Assembly: GCF_036170895.1 (NCBI RefSeq)
Contig: NZ_CP108036.1
Span: forward strand, 2,108,001-2,172,000
Reading direction: 5' to 3'
DNA length: 64,000 bases
Origin: Streptomyces erythrochromogenes
GTDB taxonomy: Bacteria; Actinomycetota; Actinomycetes; Streptomycetales; Streptomycetaceae
Below are positions 46,898 through 54,913 of this stretch, piece after piece; within the stretch, counting starts at the first letter, position 1, and each line of letters opens with the position of its first letter. The notes under the pieces were generated by a model. It did no database searches and was not told where the DNA came from. It was given only the letters and a program-made list of their open reading frames with translations. The position numbers were made by a program, and so were the translations under genes.

Positions 46898-47608
46898 CTA
46901 GAGGCCCGACCCGAGGACTCCTGCGGTGCGGCCGACCGGTTCGTCGCGGCCCTGGGCCCAGAGGGAGCGGACGTGGCCCAGGTGGCGCTGCATGCAGGCC
47001 TCCGCCGACTTCGCGTCGCCGCTGATCATCAGGTCCAGCAGCTCCAGGTGCTCCTCGGCGGAGGAGACCAGCTTGCCCGCCTCGTCCAGGCCGGTCAGCC
47101 CGTACAGGCGGGAGCGCTTGCGCAGGTCGCCGACGGTCTCCACGAGCCGTTCGTTGCCCGCGAGGCCCAGCAGCGTGAGGTGGAAGCGGCGGTCGGCCTC
47201 CAGGTACCCGATGAGGTTGTGCTCGCGGGCGCTGGTGACGATCTCCTGCGCGATGGGGCGCAGTTCCTCCAGCTGCTCGGCCGTGGCCGTCTTCGTGATC
47301 CGGCCGATGGTCGGCACCTCGATCATGGTGCGCAGCTCGGTGTACTGGTCGAGGTCGCGCTCGCTGACCTCGGTGATCCGGAAGCCCTTGTTGCGGACCG
47401 GCTCGACCAGGCCCTCCCGTGCCAGGTCGAGCATGGCCTCGCGCACCGGGGTTGCCGACACGCCGAGTTCGGCCGCGAGGCCGGGGGCGGAGTAGACGCT
47501 GCCGGGGCGCAGCTCACCCGCTATCAGAGCGGCTCGGAGGGCGTGCCCGACCTGGTCGCGGAGTCGTTCCTGGGCCTTGATGAGACTGTGCTGCTTCAGG
47601 TCACCCAT
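46898..47608 (-). CDS. GntR/FadR-family regulator of the hydroxyproline region
   Basis: A 236-residue repressor-type protein. The N-terminal winged helix-turn-helix (GSVYSAPGLAAELGVSATPVREAMLDLAREGLVEPVRNKGFRI region, about 30-75) is followed by an FCD all-helical ligand domain with metal-binding-type residues (ADRRFHLTLL, EEHLELLDLM). ATG 47608 follows GGAGGAAACGCA. It is last in the minus-strand gene run of hydroxyproline catabolism and separated from it by a spacer with a GTGACAT-type site (47661-47670). FCD regulators usually bind an organic acid, which fits a catabolic intermediate as inducer. Confidence 0.85.
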   Translation of the reverse strand: MGDLKQHSLIKAQERLRDQVGHALRAALIAGELRPGSVYSAPGLAAELGVSATPVREAMLDLAREGLVEPVRNKGFRITEVSERDLDQYTELRTMIEVPTIGRITKTATAEQLEELRPIAQEIVTSAREHNLIGYLEADRRFHLTLLGLAGNERLVETVGDLRKRSRLYGLTGLDEAGKLVSSAEEHLELLDLMISGDAKSAEACMQRHLGHVRSLWAQGRDEPVGRTAGVLGSGL

Positions 47609-47679
47609 TGCGTTTCCTCCGAGACCCTTTTCACCTGCCGACGAGCAGAGCAACAGCGTACAATGTCACGTTGCGCTGC

Positions 47680-48624
47680 TCACACTTCAGCGGCCTCGTA
47701 CAGCGCGACCGCCACGGCAAGATCTTCCCAGGCCATGCCCACACTCTTGAAGAGCTGTGGACAACCCCGCTCCCCTCCTGTCGGCAGCCGTCCCGCGACC
47801 AGGTCCGCGAGCGTGCCCGTGATGTGCCCCGCCCCGATGGCCCCCTCCGCCTCCGGGACGAGCAGGTCGCCGGCCTCCCGCAGCGCCGCCGCACGCGACT
47901 CCACGTACACCGCCGCGCGTCGCACGAGGGCGGTGTCGGTCTCCCGGGCGGTCGGCTCGTGCGATCCGACGGCCACGACCACCGCGTCCGGCCGCACCAG
48001 CCGCCCGTCGAAGAGCGGTTCGCGGGCGGTGGTGCAGCAGACGACCAGGTCGGCGTCGACCACGTCCTCGGGGGTGCCGGTCCGGGCGGCCGGCACCCCC
48101 AGGGTGCGGGCGTGCGCGGCGAGGCGTTCGGCTCCCTCCCGGTTCCGGGCGACCACCACCACCTGCGCCGACTCCCGCTCGGCGAGGACCGCTTCGAGGT
48201 GCCCGTACGCCTGCGGTCCGGAGCCGAAGAGCACCATCCGGGGCGGCCGCCCGGCCGGCGCCAGGTGGCGCAGCGCGAGGGCGGAGACCGCCGGTGTGCG
48301 CAGGGCCGTCAGGGCCGCGCCGTCGAGCAGGGCCAGCGGGCGCAGGGTGGGCCCGTCCAGCAGGAGGTAGGAGCCGGTGATCCGGGGCAGCCCGCGGGCC
48401 GGGTTCCCGGGTGCGACCCCGGCGATCTTCACCCCGGCGTACGCCCCGGACGCGGCCGGCATCAGCAGCAGTTCGCCGTCGCCAGCCACGTCGATCGCGG
48501 AGCGCGGCGGGCAGCCCTCCGGGTCGAGGCCGCCGCGCAGGGCGGCGGCCAGGGCGTCGGCGGCCGCGGCCGGACCGAGAGCTGCGGCCATGGCCGCGGC
48601 GCCGAGCTGGGGTATCCCCCTCAC
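47680..48624 (-). CDS. Ornithine cyclodeaminase-family reductase (pyrroline-2-carboxylate reductase candidate)
   Basis: A 314-residue protein of the OCD/mu-crystallin family. It has a Rossmann dinucleotide fold (MVLFGSGPQAYGHLEAVLAE, fingerprint G-x-G-x2-A/S) and an N-terminal substrate region (LLMPAASGAYAGVKIAGVAPGNP). Members beside proline racemase genes are often delta-1-pyrroline-2-carboxylate reductases, making L-proline from the product of trans-3-hydroxyproline dehydration or D-proline oxidation. GTG 48624 overlaps the racemase stop (GTGA). True ornithine cyclodeaminase is less likely in this context. Confidence 0.8.
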   Translation of the reverse strand: MRGIPQLGAAAMAAALGPAAAADALAAALRGGLDPEGCPPRSAIDVAGDGELLLMPAASGAYAGVKIAGVAPGNPARGLPRITGSYLLLDGPTLRPLALLDGAALTALRTPAVSALALRHLAPAGRPPRMVLFGSGPQAYGHLEAVLAERESAQVVVVARNREGAERLAAHARTLGVPAARTGTPEDVVDADLVVCCTTAREPLFDGRLVRPDAVVVAVGSHEPTARETDTALVRRAAVYVESRAAALREAGDLLVPEAEGAIGAGHITGTLADLVAGRLPTGGERGCPQLFKSVGMAWEDLAVAVALYEAAEV

Positions 48625-49640
48625 AGCAGGAACCCGGTGCCGAGGGCGTCGTACGGGTCCACGGAGAAGGCGTGTTCACCGGTGCGGTAGGCGCTGCCGG
48701 TCACCTCGGTGACCCCGCCGTCCAGCATCCGGCCGGTGAACACGGTGCCGGTGACGGACTCGCTCAGCAGGTCCTCGCCCGGGCCGAGCCGTCCGTCCTC
48801 CGCGAGCAGCGCCAGCCGCGTCGAGGTGCCGGAGCCGCAGGGCGAGCGGTCGACCTGCCCGTCGGCGAAGACGGTCACGTTGCGCTGGTGCGGCCCGAAC
48901 GGGGTGTCGGGCAGCTCCTCGTGGAGGATCACCCCGTAGACCCCGGACAGCAGCGGGCCGTCGGGGTGCCAGGTGGCGGGATGGGTGGCGAGCGCGGCCC
49001 GGATCTCCTGCCCGGCACGCACCAGCGCGGGCAGGGCGGTGCGCGAGACCTCCAGGCCGAGGTCGCGCGCGCGGACGGAGGCGTAGCAGGCACCGGCGTG
49101 CGCGATGTCCACCTCGGCCAGTCCGAGCGAGGTGGCGACGGGCACCTTGCGGGCGCCGACCCGGGCCGGCACGTTGCGGAAGGTGATCCCGGTGATGCGG
49201 CCCCCGCCGCGGTGGACGGTGGCGGTGACCCGCCCGGACGGTACGTCGATCCGCACCGGGGCGTCCCCGTCGTCCGGGGCGGGGACCCGGCCGCTGTCCA
49301 CCGCCCAGGCCCCGAGGGCCATGGTGCCGTGGCCGCAGGCCGTGGAGTAGCCGTCCTTGTGCCAGAACAGCACGCCGAAGTGGGCCCCGTCGTCGTCGGC
49401 GGGGACCACGAACCCGCCGTACATCCCGGCGTGTCCGCGCGGCTCCTGCACGAGCATCCGCCGTACGTCGTCCAGCGCTCCCCGGCGCGGCGCGGTCCCC
49501 GATCCGCCCGGGCCGATGGCGGTGGCGCAGCGCTCGGCGACGGTGTCCCCCGGGACGGGAGGCATGCCCGCGCCGGCGGTGTCGACGATCCGGAAGGGCT
49601 CGCCGGCGGTGTGGTAGTCCACCGTTCGGACGGTGATCAC
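48621..49640 (-). CDS. Proline racemase-family protein (4-hydroxyproline epimerase candidate), copy 2
   Basis: A 339-residue enzyme with both catalytic cysteines of the two-base mechanism, Cys102 (TACGHGTM) and Cys268 (DRSPCGSGTSTR). That argues for an epimerase or racemase. The trans-3-hydroxyproline dehydratases have threonine at the second position. Predicted role: inversion at C2 of trans-4-hydroxy-L-proline to cis-4-hydroxy-D-proline, or of proline. GTG 49640 overlaps the stop of the first copy. Being diverged from its tandem neighbour, it may act on a different stereoisomer. Confidence 0.82.
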   Translation of the reverse strand: MITVRTVDYHTAGEPFRIVDTAGAGMPPVPGDTVAERCATAIGPGGSGTAPRRGALDDVRRMLVQEPRGHAGMYGGFVVPADDDGAHFGVLFWHKDGYSTACGHGTMALGAWAVDSGRVPAPDDGDAPVRIDVPSGRVTATVHRGGGRITGITFRNVPARVGARKVPVATSLGLAEVDIAHAGACYASVRARDLGLEVSRTALPALVRAGQEIRAALATHPATWHPDGPLLSGVYGVILHEELPDTPFGPHQRNVTVFADGQVDRSPCGSGTSTRLALLAEDGRLGPGEDLLSESVTGTVFTGRMLDGGVTEVTGSAYRTGEHAFSVDPYDALGTGFLL

Positions 49641-50641
49641 AGGAGGAAGCCTCCGGGGAAGGGGTCGGACGGGTCGAGGAAGTACTGCGCGGTGCCGGTG
49701 ATCCAGGCCCGGCCGGTGACGGTCGGCACCACGGCGGGCAGGCCGCCGACGGTGGTCCGCTCGACCAGTCGGCCGGTGAACTCGGTTCCGATGAAGGACT
49801 CGTTGACGAAGTCGGCGCCGAGTTCGAGGAGGCCGCGGGCGTGCAGCTGGGCCATCCTCGCGCTGGTGCCCGTACCGCAGGGCGAGCGGTCGAACCACCC
49901 GGGGTGGATGGCCATGGCGTGCCGGGAGCGGCGGGCGTCGGAGCCCGGCGCGGCGAGGTAGACGTGCTTGACGCCGGCGATGGAGGGGTTCTCGGGGTGG
50001 ACGGGCCGGTCCGGGCCGGCGTTGATCGCGTCCATGACGGCCAGCCCGGCGGCGAGCAGGTCGTCCCCCCGGGCACGGTCGAAGGGCAGCCCCAGCGCGT
50101 CGAGTTCGACGAAGGCGTAGAAGTTGCCGCCGTAGGCGAGGTCGTAGGTGACCGTGCCGTGGCCGGGGACGTCGGCCTTGAGGTCGAGGCCGACGCTGAA
50201 GGAGGGGACGTTGGTGAGGGTGACGGCGGTGGCCGCCCCGTCCTCCACCCGTACGTCGACGCTCACCAGCCCGGCCGGGGTGTCGAGCCGGACGGTGGTG
50301 ACCGGCTCGACGACGGGCACCATGCCCGTCTCGACGAGCACGGTGGCCACCCCGATGGTGCCGTGCCCGCACATGGGCAGCAGGCCCGACACCTCGATGT
50401 AGAGGACGCCGTAGTCGGCGTCGGGGCGGGTCGGGGGCTGCAGGATGGCGCCGCTCATCGCGGAGTGCCCGCGCGGCTCGTACATCAGCAGGGTCCGTAC
50501 GTGGTCCATGTGCTCGATGAAGTGGAGCCGCTTCTCGGCCATGGTGGCGCCGGGGATCACCCCGACTCCCCCGGTGACGACCCGGGTCGGCATGCCCTCG
50601 GTGTGCGAGTCCACCGCGTGGTAGACGTGGCGCGTGCGCAT
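49637..50641 (-). CDS. Proline racemase-family protein (4-hydroxyproline epimerase candidate), copy 1
   Basis: A 334-residue member of the same family, with Cys91 (LPMCGHGTIG) and Cys255 (DRSPCGTGTSAR). The family's N-terminal motif is HAVDSHTEGMPTRVV. ATG 50641 has GGAGGGGA about six to ten bases upstream. It lies 20 bases after the DapA-family gene. Two such genes in tandem with different flanking residues (M-C-G-H in this copy, A-C-G-H in the next) suggest split specificity. I cannot say which one handles hydroxyproline. Confidence 0.82.
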   Translation of the reverse strand: MRTRHVYHAVDSHTEGMPTRVVTGGVGVIPGATMAEKRLHFIEHMDHVRTLLMYEPRGHSAMSGAILQPPTRPDADYGVLYIEVSGLLPMCGHGTIGVATVLVETGMVPVVEPVTTVRLDTPAGLVSVDVRVEDGAATAVTLTNVPSFSVGLDLKADVPGHGTVTYDLAYGGNFYAFVELDALGLPFDRARGDDLLAAGLAVMDAINAGPDRPVHPENPSIAGVKHVYLAAPGSDARRSRHAMAIHPGWFDRSPCGTGTSARMAQLHARGLLELGADFVNESFIGTEFTGRLVERTTVGGLPAVVPTVTGRAWITGTAQYFLDPSDPFPGGFLL

Positions 50642-50661
50642 CAGGCGTCCCCTCCAGCTGG

Positions 50662-51576
50662 TTAGTTGAGGCCCTCGGCCAGGGCCTTCTCGGTGGCGGC
50701 GCGGACGGCGGCCTCGGTGTCGCCGGTGAGCGGGAAGCGCGGCGGGCGGGTGGCCCCGCCGGGGCGGCCCGCCAGGTCCATGGAGAGCTTGATGGCCTGG
50801 ACGAACTCGGTCTTGGAGTCCCAGCGCAGCAGGGAGTGCAGGGACTTGTAGAGCGGCAGCGCGGTGTCGAGGTCGCCGGCGACGGCGGCCCGGTAGAGGG
50901 TGGCGCACGACCGCGGCAGGGCGTTGGGGTAGCCGGCGATCCAGCCGACGGCGCCCGCGAGGGCCAGTTCGAGGAGGACGTCGTCGGCGCCGATGAGCAG
51001 GTCGAGGCCCGGCGCGAGTTCCGCGATCTCGTAGGCGCGGCGCACGTCCCCGCTGAACTCCTTCACGGCGACGATGGATCCGTCGGCGTGCAGCCGCGCG
51101 AGCAGGGACGGGACCAGGTCCACCTTGGTGTCGATGGGGTTGTTGTACGCGACGACGGGCAGCCCGGAGCGGGCGACCTCGGCGTAGTGGGCGCGTACGG
51201 TCTCCTCGTCCGCGCGGAAGGCGTTCGGCGGCAGCAGGAGGACGGAGCCGGCGCCGGCCTCGGCGGCCTGCTCGGCCCAGCGGCGGGCCTCGGCGCTGCC
51301 GTAGGCCGCGACGCCGGGCATCACGCGGTCGCCGTCGCCGGCGGCCTCGACGGCGGTGCGCACGACGCGCGCCCGCTCCTCGTCGGTGAGGGTCTGGTAC
51401 TCCCCGAGGGAGCCGTTGGGGACCACGCCGTCGCAGCCATTGGCGATCAGCCAGGCCACGTGCTCGGCGTAGGCGTCGTAGTCGACGGTGAGGTCCTCGC
51501 GCAGGGGGAGCGCGGTGGCGACCATGATTCCGTGCCAGGGACGGGTGCGGGGCGCGGGGGTGTGCGCGTTGGTCAT
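50662..51576 (-). CDS. DapA-family lyase (pyrroline-4-hydroxy-2-carboxylate deaminase candidate)
   Basis: A 304-residue TIM-barrel enzyme of the dihydrodipicolinate synthase/N-acetylneuraminate lyase family. Schiff-base Lys172 (IVAVKEFSGD) and the NGSLGEYQTLTDEER start motif are present; usual DapA has NGTTGE. In hydroxyproline operons this family member deaminates 1-pyrroline-4-hydroxy-2-carboxylate to alpha-ketoglutarate semialdehyde. That assignment is from context. ATG 51576, with its own promoter (TAAAAT box) upstream. Confidence 0.82.
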   Translation of the reverse strand: MTNAHTPAPRTRPWHGIMVATALPLREDLTVDYDAYAEHVAWLIANGCDGVVPNGSLGEYQTLTDEERARVVRTAVEAAGDGDRVMPGVAAYGSAEARRWAEQAAEAGAGSVLLLPPNAFRADEETVRAHYAEVARSGLPVVAYNNPIDTKVDLVPSLLARLHADGSIVAVKEFSGDVRRAYEIAELAPGLDLLIGADDVLLELALAGAVGWIAGYPNALPRSCATLYRAAVAGDLDTALPLYKSLHSLLRWDSKTEFVQAIKLSMDLAGRPGGATRPPRFPLTGDTEAAVRAATEKALAEGLN

Positions 51577-51596
51577 GAGAGGCTCCCTAGTGTGGT

Positions 51597-51612
51597 GTGT
51601 GACATTTTACTA
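51597..51612 (-). promoter_or_regulatory. Promoter/operator of the DapA-racemase genes
   Basis: The minus strand reads TAGTAAAATGTCACACACC. TAAAAT is a likely -10 box, directly followed by TGTCACA, the half-site seen elsewhere in the region. It sits 21 to 36 bases from the DapA-family start. Confidence 0.5.
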
Positions 51613-51651
51613 GTGGGTGTGGCGCGGCCACAAGGGCCGGGACACCCCTGA

Positions 51652-53364
51652 TCAGCGGTCGGTGGCGGGAAGTTCGGCGAGGTCGCGCAGCGGGACCGGG
51701 CAGGAGAAGGGGCGGCGGTCCGCCGTGGGCTCCTGTCCGGCGAGGGCGGCGACGGCCGGTCCGCACATGCGGCCCTGGCACCAGCCCATGCCCGCCCGGG
51801 TGAGGAGCTTGACCGTGCGGGCGTCCCGCGCCCCGAGGTCCTCGGCCGCCTCGCGGATCCGGCCGACCGGGACCTCCTCGCAGCGGCACACGACGGTGTC
51901 GTCGCGCAGCCAGCCGGTCCAGCCCTCGCCCGGGCGGTGGGCGGCGCCCATCGCGTCGGCGAAGGCGCGCAGCCGGGCGCGGCGGCGGGCGAGGCGGGTG
52001 ACGTGGCGGTCGGAGCCCGGGGCCGGCTGCCCCGGGCGCAGCGCCGCGGCGACGGAGTGCGCGGCCAGCTCGCCCTCGGTCAGGGCCAGTTGGGCCCCGC
52101 CGATGCCGCCGGTCTCCCCCGCGGACCAGATGCCGGGGACGGTGGTGCGCTGTACGGCGTCCACCTCCAGGGCGACGGCGCCGTCGGGGCCGGGCCGGGT
52201 GGCGCAGCCGAGTGCGGTGGCGAGTTCGAGCTGGGGCACGAGCCCGTGGCCGACGGCCAGTGCGTCGCAGGGGATCCGGCGGGCGGTGCCGGGCAGCGGG
52301 CGCCAGTCGCGGTCGAGCCGGGCCACGGTGACGGCCTCGATCCGGCCGGTGCCGTGGGCCTGCGTGACGGCGTGCCGGGTCAGCAGCCGGACGTGGTACC
52401 GGGCCAGGGCCCCGCCGTGGACGGCGGCCTCGACGAGCTTGCCGGGGTTGCGCAGCAGGACGGGCAGCCGGCCCGCGTACGCGGTGTAGGCGGCCGCCTC
52501 CACCACGGCGGGCACGGTGGCTCCGGCGGCGGCGAGGGACCCGGCCACCGCCAGCAGCAGCGGGCCGCTCCCGGCGACCACCACGCGCTTGCCCGGCAGC
52601 ACCAGTCCGCCCTTGAGCATGGCCTGGGCCCCGCCGGCCCCGACCACGCCGGGCAGGGTCCAGCCGGGGAAGGGCAGTTGGCGCTCGTAGGCGCCGGTGG
52701 CGATGAGCACGGCGCGGGCCGTGACGGCCGCGGCCCGCTCGTCGGGGGCGTGGCCGGCGACGGCGTGCAGGGTCCACCCGCCCTCGCACGGTGTCACGGT
52801 CCACACGTGGTGGAGCGGGAGGTACGTGATCCGGCCGGCCGCCGCGTGCTCGCGCAGGGCGGCCTCGCGGGTCGCGAACTCGGCCCAGCCGTGGTGCAGG
52901 GCCTCGGGGCGGGCCGCGCCCATCCCGGGCGCGGGGTGGCGGTAGTACTGCCCGCCGGGGCGGTCGCCCGCATCGAGTACGGCGACCCGGAGCCCGAGCC
53001 CGGCGGCGGTGACGGCCGCGGCCAGCCCGGCCGGCCCGGCCCCGACGACGGCCAGATCGGCCGGCTCCGCCCCGGCGGACGCGGCGGAGCCGGACGATGC
53101 CGGGCCGACCGACCGGGCCGGCGCCCCGGACCCGCCCCGCACAGCGGGCGCAGGCGCAGCGGCGGCCGCGGGCGGCTCCACGGACCGGGACGCCTCCACG
53201 GACCGGGACGGGGCGTCGGCCGGCTCGGCGGACGGGGACGGCTCCGCAGCCGCGCACGCCTCCGCGGGCAGAAACGGCGGTCCGGCGGCATCCGGTGGCT
53301 GCGCGGATCGGGGCTCCCCCGCGGAGCGAGGCGGCTCGGCGGGGTCAGACGGCGAGGTCGGCAC
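51652..53364 (-). CDS. D-hydroxyproline dehydrogenase alpha-type subunit (FAD/NAD-binding, 2Fe-2S)
   Basis: A 570-residue flavoprotein of the HcnB/SoxA-alpha type. After about 105 residues of Pro/Ala/Ser/Glu-rich low-complexity sequence comes the FAD fingerprint AVVGAGPAGLAAAV. The second nucleotide site is VVVAGSGPLLLAVAG. The BFD-like Fe-S region is C-x-C (VCRCEEV) with C-x4-C (WCQGRMCGPAV). GTG 53364 lies 20 bases inside the 3' end of the ferredoxin-like gene. With the small 2Fe-2S and DAO-type subunits it forms the three-part dehydrogenase known for D-hydroxyproline and D-proline oxidation. The N-terminal tail is unusually long for this family, so a later start is possible. Confidence 0.83.
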   Translation of the reverse strand: MPTSPSDPAEPPRSAGEPRSAQPPDAAGPPFLPAEACAAAEPSPSAEPADAPSRSVEASRSVEPPAAAAAPAPAVRGGSGAPARSVGPASSGSAASAGAEPADLAVVGAGPAGLAAAVTAAGLGLRVAVLDAGDRPGGQYYRHPAPGMGAARPEALHHGWAEFATREAALREHAAAGRITYLPLHHVWTVTPCEGGWTLHAVAGHAPDERAAAVTARAVLIATGAYERQLPFPGWTLPGVVGAGGAQAMLKGGLVLPGKRVVVAGSGPLLLAVAGSLAAAGATVPAVVEAAAYTAYAGRLPVLLRNPGKLVEAAVHGGALARYHVRLLTRHAVTQAHGTGRIEAVTVARLDRDWRPLPGTARRIPCDALAVGHGLVPQLELATALGCATRPGPDGAVALEVDAVQRTTVPGIWSAGETGGIGGAQLALTEGELAAHSVAAALRPGQPAPGSDRHVTRLARRRARLRAFADAMGAAHRPGEGWTGWLRDDTVVCRCEEVPVGRIREAAEDLGARDARTVKLLTRAGMGWCQGRMCGPAVAALAGQEPTADRRPFSCPVPLRDLAELPATDR

Positions 53365-53656
53365 GGCCGGTTCCCTCCTGGGTGGTGACGGCGTCGCCCG
53401 GCCGGGCCGGGACCAGGCAGGCGCGCTGGTTCGGCCGGCCGTTGACGGTGACGAGGCAGTCGTAGCAGCTGCCGATCCCGCAGAAGGCCCCGCGCGGGGC
53501 GCCGCCCTCGCGGGTGGTCCGCCAGGCGAGGACGCCGGCGCCCCAGAGCACCGCGGCGACGCTCTGGCCGGGCAGGGCGGGCAGTTCGCGGCCGTCGAAG
53601 GTGATCTCGTACGCGGCCGCCGGGCTGCCGCCGACCAGCGAGCGGGGGCTGCGCAT
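53345..53656 (-). CDS. 2Fe-2S ferredoxin-like gamma subunit
   Basis: A 103-residue protein with the plant-type-like cluster motif C-x4-C-x2-C (FCGIGSCYDCLVTVNG) and a further cysteine in RACLVPA, as in the HcnA/SoxA-like small subunits. It transfers electrons within the dehydrogenase complex. ATG 53656 shares one base with the stop of the DAO-type gene (TGATG). Confidence 0.85.
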   Translation of the reverse strand: MRSPRSLVGGSPAAAYEITFDGRELPALPGQSVAAVLWGAGVLAWRTTREGGAPRGAFCGIGSCYDCLVTVNGRPNQRACLVPARPGDAVTTQEGTGRADLAV

Positions 53657-54831
53657 CAGTGGTGCTCCTCGGGGGTGTCGGCGGGGGCCGGGCCGCTGCC
53701 GAAGCGGTCCGGGCGGAAGGGGTGGGCGGGCAGCGGGGGCTCGGTCCCCGCCAGGGCGGCGGCGATCATCAGCCCGGTGGCGGGGGCCAGGCCGATGCCG
53801 GCGCCCTCGTGGCCGCAGGCGTGGAGCAGCCCGGGGCGGCGGCGGTCGGGGCCGATCGCCGGGAGGTGGTCGGGCAGGTAGGGGCGGAAGCCGTGGTAGG
53901 TGCGCAGGACCCGGACGTCGGACAGTACGGGGAAGAGTGCCGCCGCCTGGGAGGCCAGCCGGCGCAGGGCCTGCGTCGACAGGCTCCGGTCGAAGCCGAC
54001 CCGTTCGCGGGTGGCGCCGATCAGGACCGGTCCCGAGGGGGTGCCCTCGACCACGGCCGAGGACTGCAGGGCGGCGGAGCCGCTGGCGACGTCCGCGATG
54101 TAGTCGGCGGCGTAGACCTTGTGCCGGACCACCCGCGGCAGCGGTTCGGTCACCAGGACGAAGCCGCGGCGCGGGAGGACGGGCAGGTCCGTGCCGGCCA
54201 GCGAGGCGATGTGTCCGCCCCAGGTACCGGCCGCGTTCACCACGGCGGGGGCCAGGAGTTCGCGGCGCCGCGTGCGGACCCCCCGTACGGCGCCCCGGTC
54301 CAGCAGGACCTGCGTCACCTCCTCGCCGAGGTACGTCTCGGCGCCCGAGGCGGCCAGCAGCCGGGCCGCGGCCTGCGCCGGCTGGACCTGGGCGTCCTGC
54401 GGGTAGTGGAATCCCCCCGCGAGGCCCGGGGCCAGGTGCGGCTCCAGGTCGTGCAGGGCGTGCGCGGGCACCTCGACCGCGTCCACGCCGGCCGCGCGCT
54501 GGCCCTCTGCGAAGGTCCGCAGCGCCTTCACGGTGGCCTCGTCCGGGGCGACGACGAGCCCGCCCTTGGGCTCGTACTCGACCTCCCGCGGGAGGACCGC
54601 GGCCAGGTCGGTCCAGAGCCGTGTGGAGAGCAGGGCGAGGTCGAGCTCGGGGCCCGCCTCCTTGTCGGAGACGAGCAGGTTGCCTTCGCCGGCGCCGGTG
54701 GTGCCGCCCGCGACGGGTCCGCGGTCGACCACGGCCACGGAGAGTCCGGCGCGGGCCGCGTAGTAGGCGCAGGCCGCTCCGACGACGCCGGCGCCGATGA
54801 TCACGGCGTCCAGGGAGTGTCTCTTGAGCAC
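53656..54831 (-). CDS. D-hydroxyproline dehydrogenase beta-type subunit (DAO-family flavoprotein)
   Basis: A 391-residue FAD-dependent oxidoreductase of the D-amino-acid oxidase/sarcosine oxidase-beta family. It has the FAD fingerprint DAVIIGAGVVGAACAYYAA and the C-terminal ACGHEGAGIGLAPATG motif that binds the flavin. It should carry the substrate site that oxidises cis-4-hydroxy-D-proline (or D-proline). First gene of the operon. GTG 54831 has no ribosome site and follows the promoter closely, so a short-leader or leaderless message is likely. Confidence 0.85.
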   Translation of the reverse strand: MLKRHSLDAVIIGAGVVGAACAYYAARAGLSVAVVDRGPVAGGTTGAGEGNLLVSDKEAGPELDLALLSTRLWTDLAAVLPREVEYEPKGGLVVAPDEATVKALRTFAEGQRAAGVDAVEVPAHALHDLEPHLAPGLAGGFHYPQDAQVQPAQAAARLLAASGAETYLGEEVTQVLLDRGAVRGVRTRRRELLAPAVVNAAGTWGGHIASLAGTDLPVLPRRGFVLVTEPLPRVVRHKVYAADYIADVASGSAALQSSAVVEGTPSGPVLIGATRERVGFDRSLSTQALRRLASQAAALFPVLSDVRVLRTYHGFRPYLPDHLPAIGPDRRRPGLLHACGHEGAGIGLAPATGLMIAAALAGTEPPLPAHPFRPDRFGSGPAPADTPEEHH

Positions 54832-54833
54832 GA

Positions 54834-54856
54834 CAGTAATATGTCACATTCTTTAG
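54834..54856 (-). promoter_or_regulatory. Operator/promoter of the dehydrogenase genes
   Basis: The minus strand reads AGAATGTGACATATTACTG just before the DAO-type start. ATGTGACAT is itself a near-palindrome, and TATTAC can serve as a -10 box. It shares the TGTGACAT core with sites at 30761, 47661 and 51597. Confidence 0.5.
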
Positions 54857-54866
54857 TGCCTGCCCA

Positions 54867-54903
54867 GACCGGTCCTGCGCCCTCCTCAGGCGCAGGACCG
54901 GTC
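54867..54903. terminator. Terminator after the collagenase gene
   Basis: A perfect 15-bp stem (GACCGGTCCTGCGCC with its complement) and a 7-base loop. It lies 11 bases beyond the collagenase stop and separates it from the dehydrogenase promoter on the same strand. Confidence 0.85.
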
Positions 54904-54913
54904 CGGGTGTCCG

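Noticed and set aside
47680..48624. True ornithine cyclodeaminase making proline from ornithine
   Set aside because: The gene lies inside a hydroxyproline catabolic operon, where this family usually supplies an imine reductase. The alternative is not excluded but is less likely.
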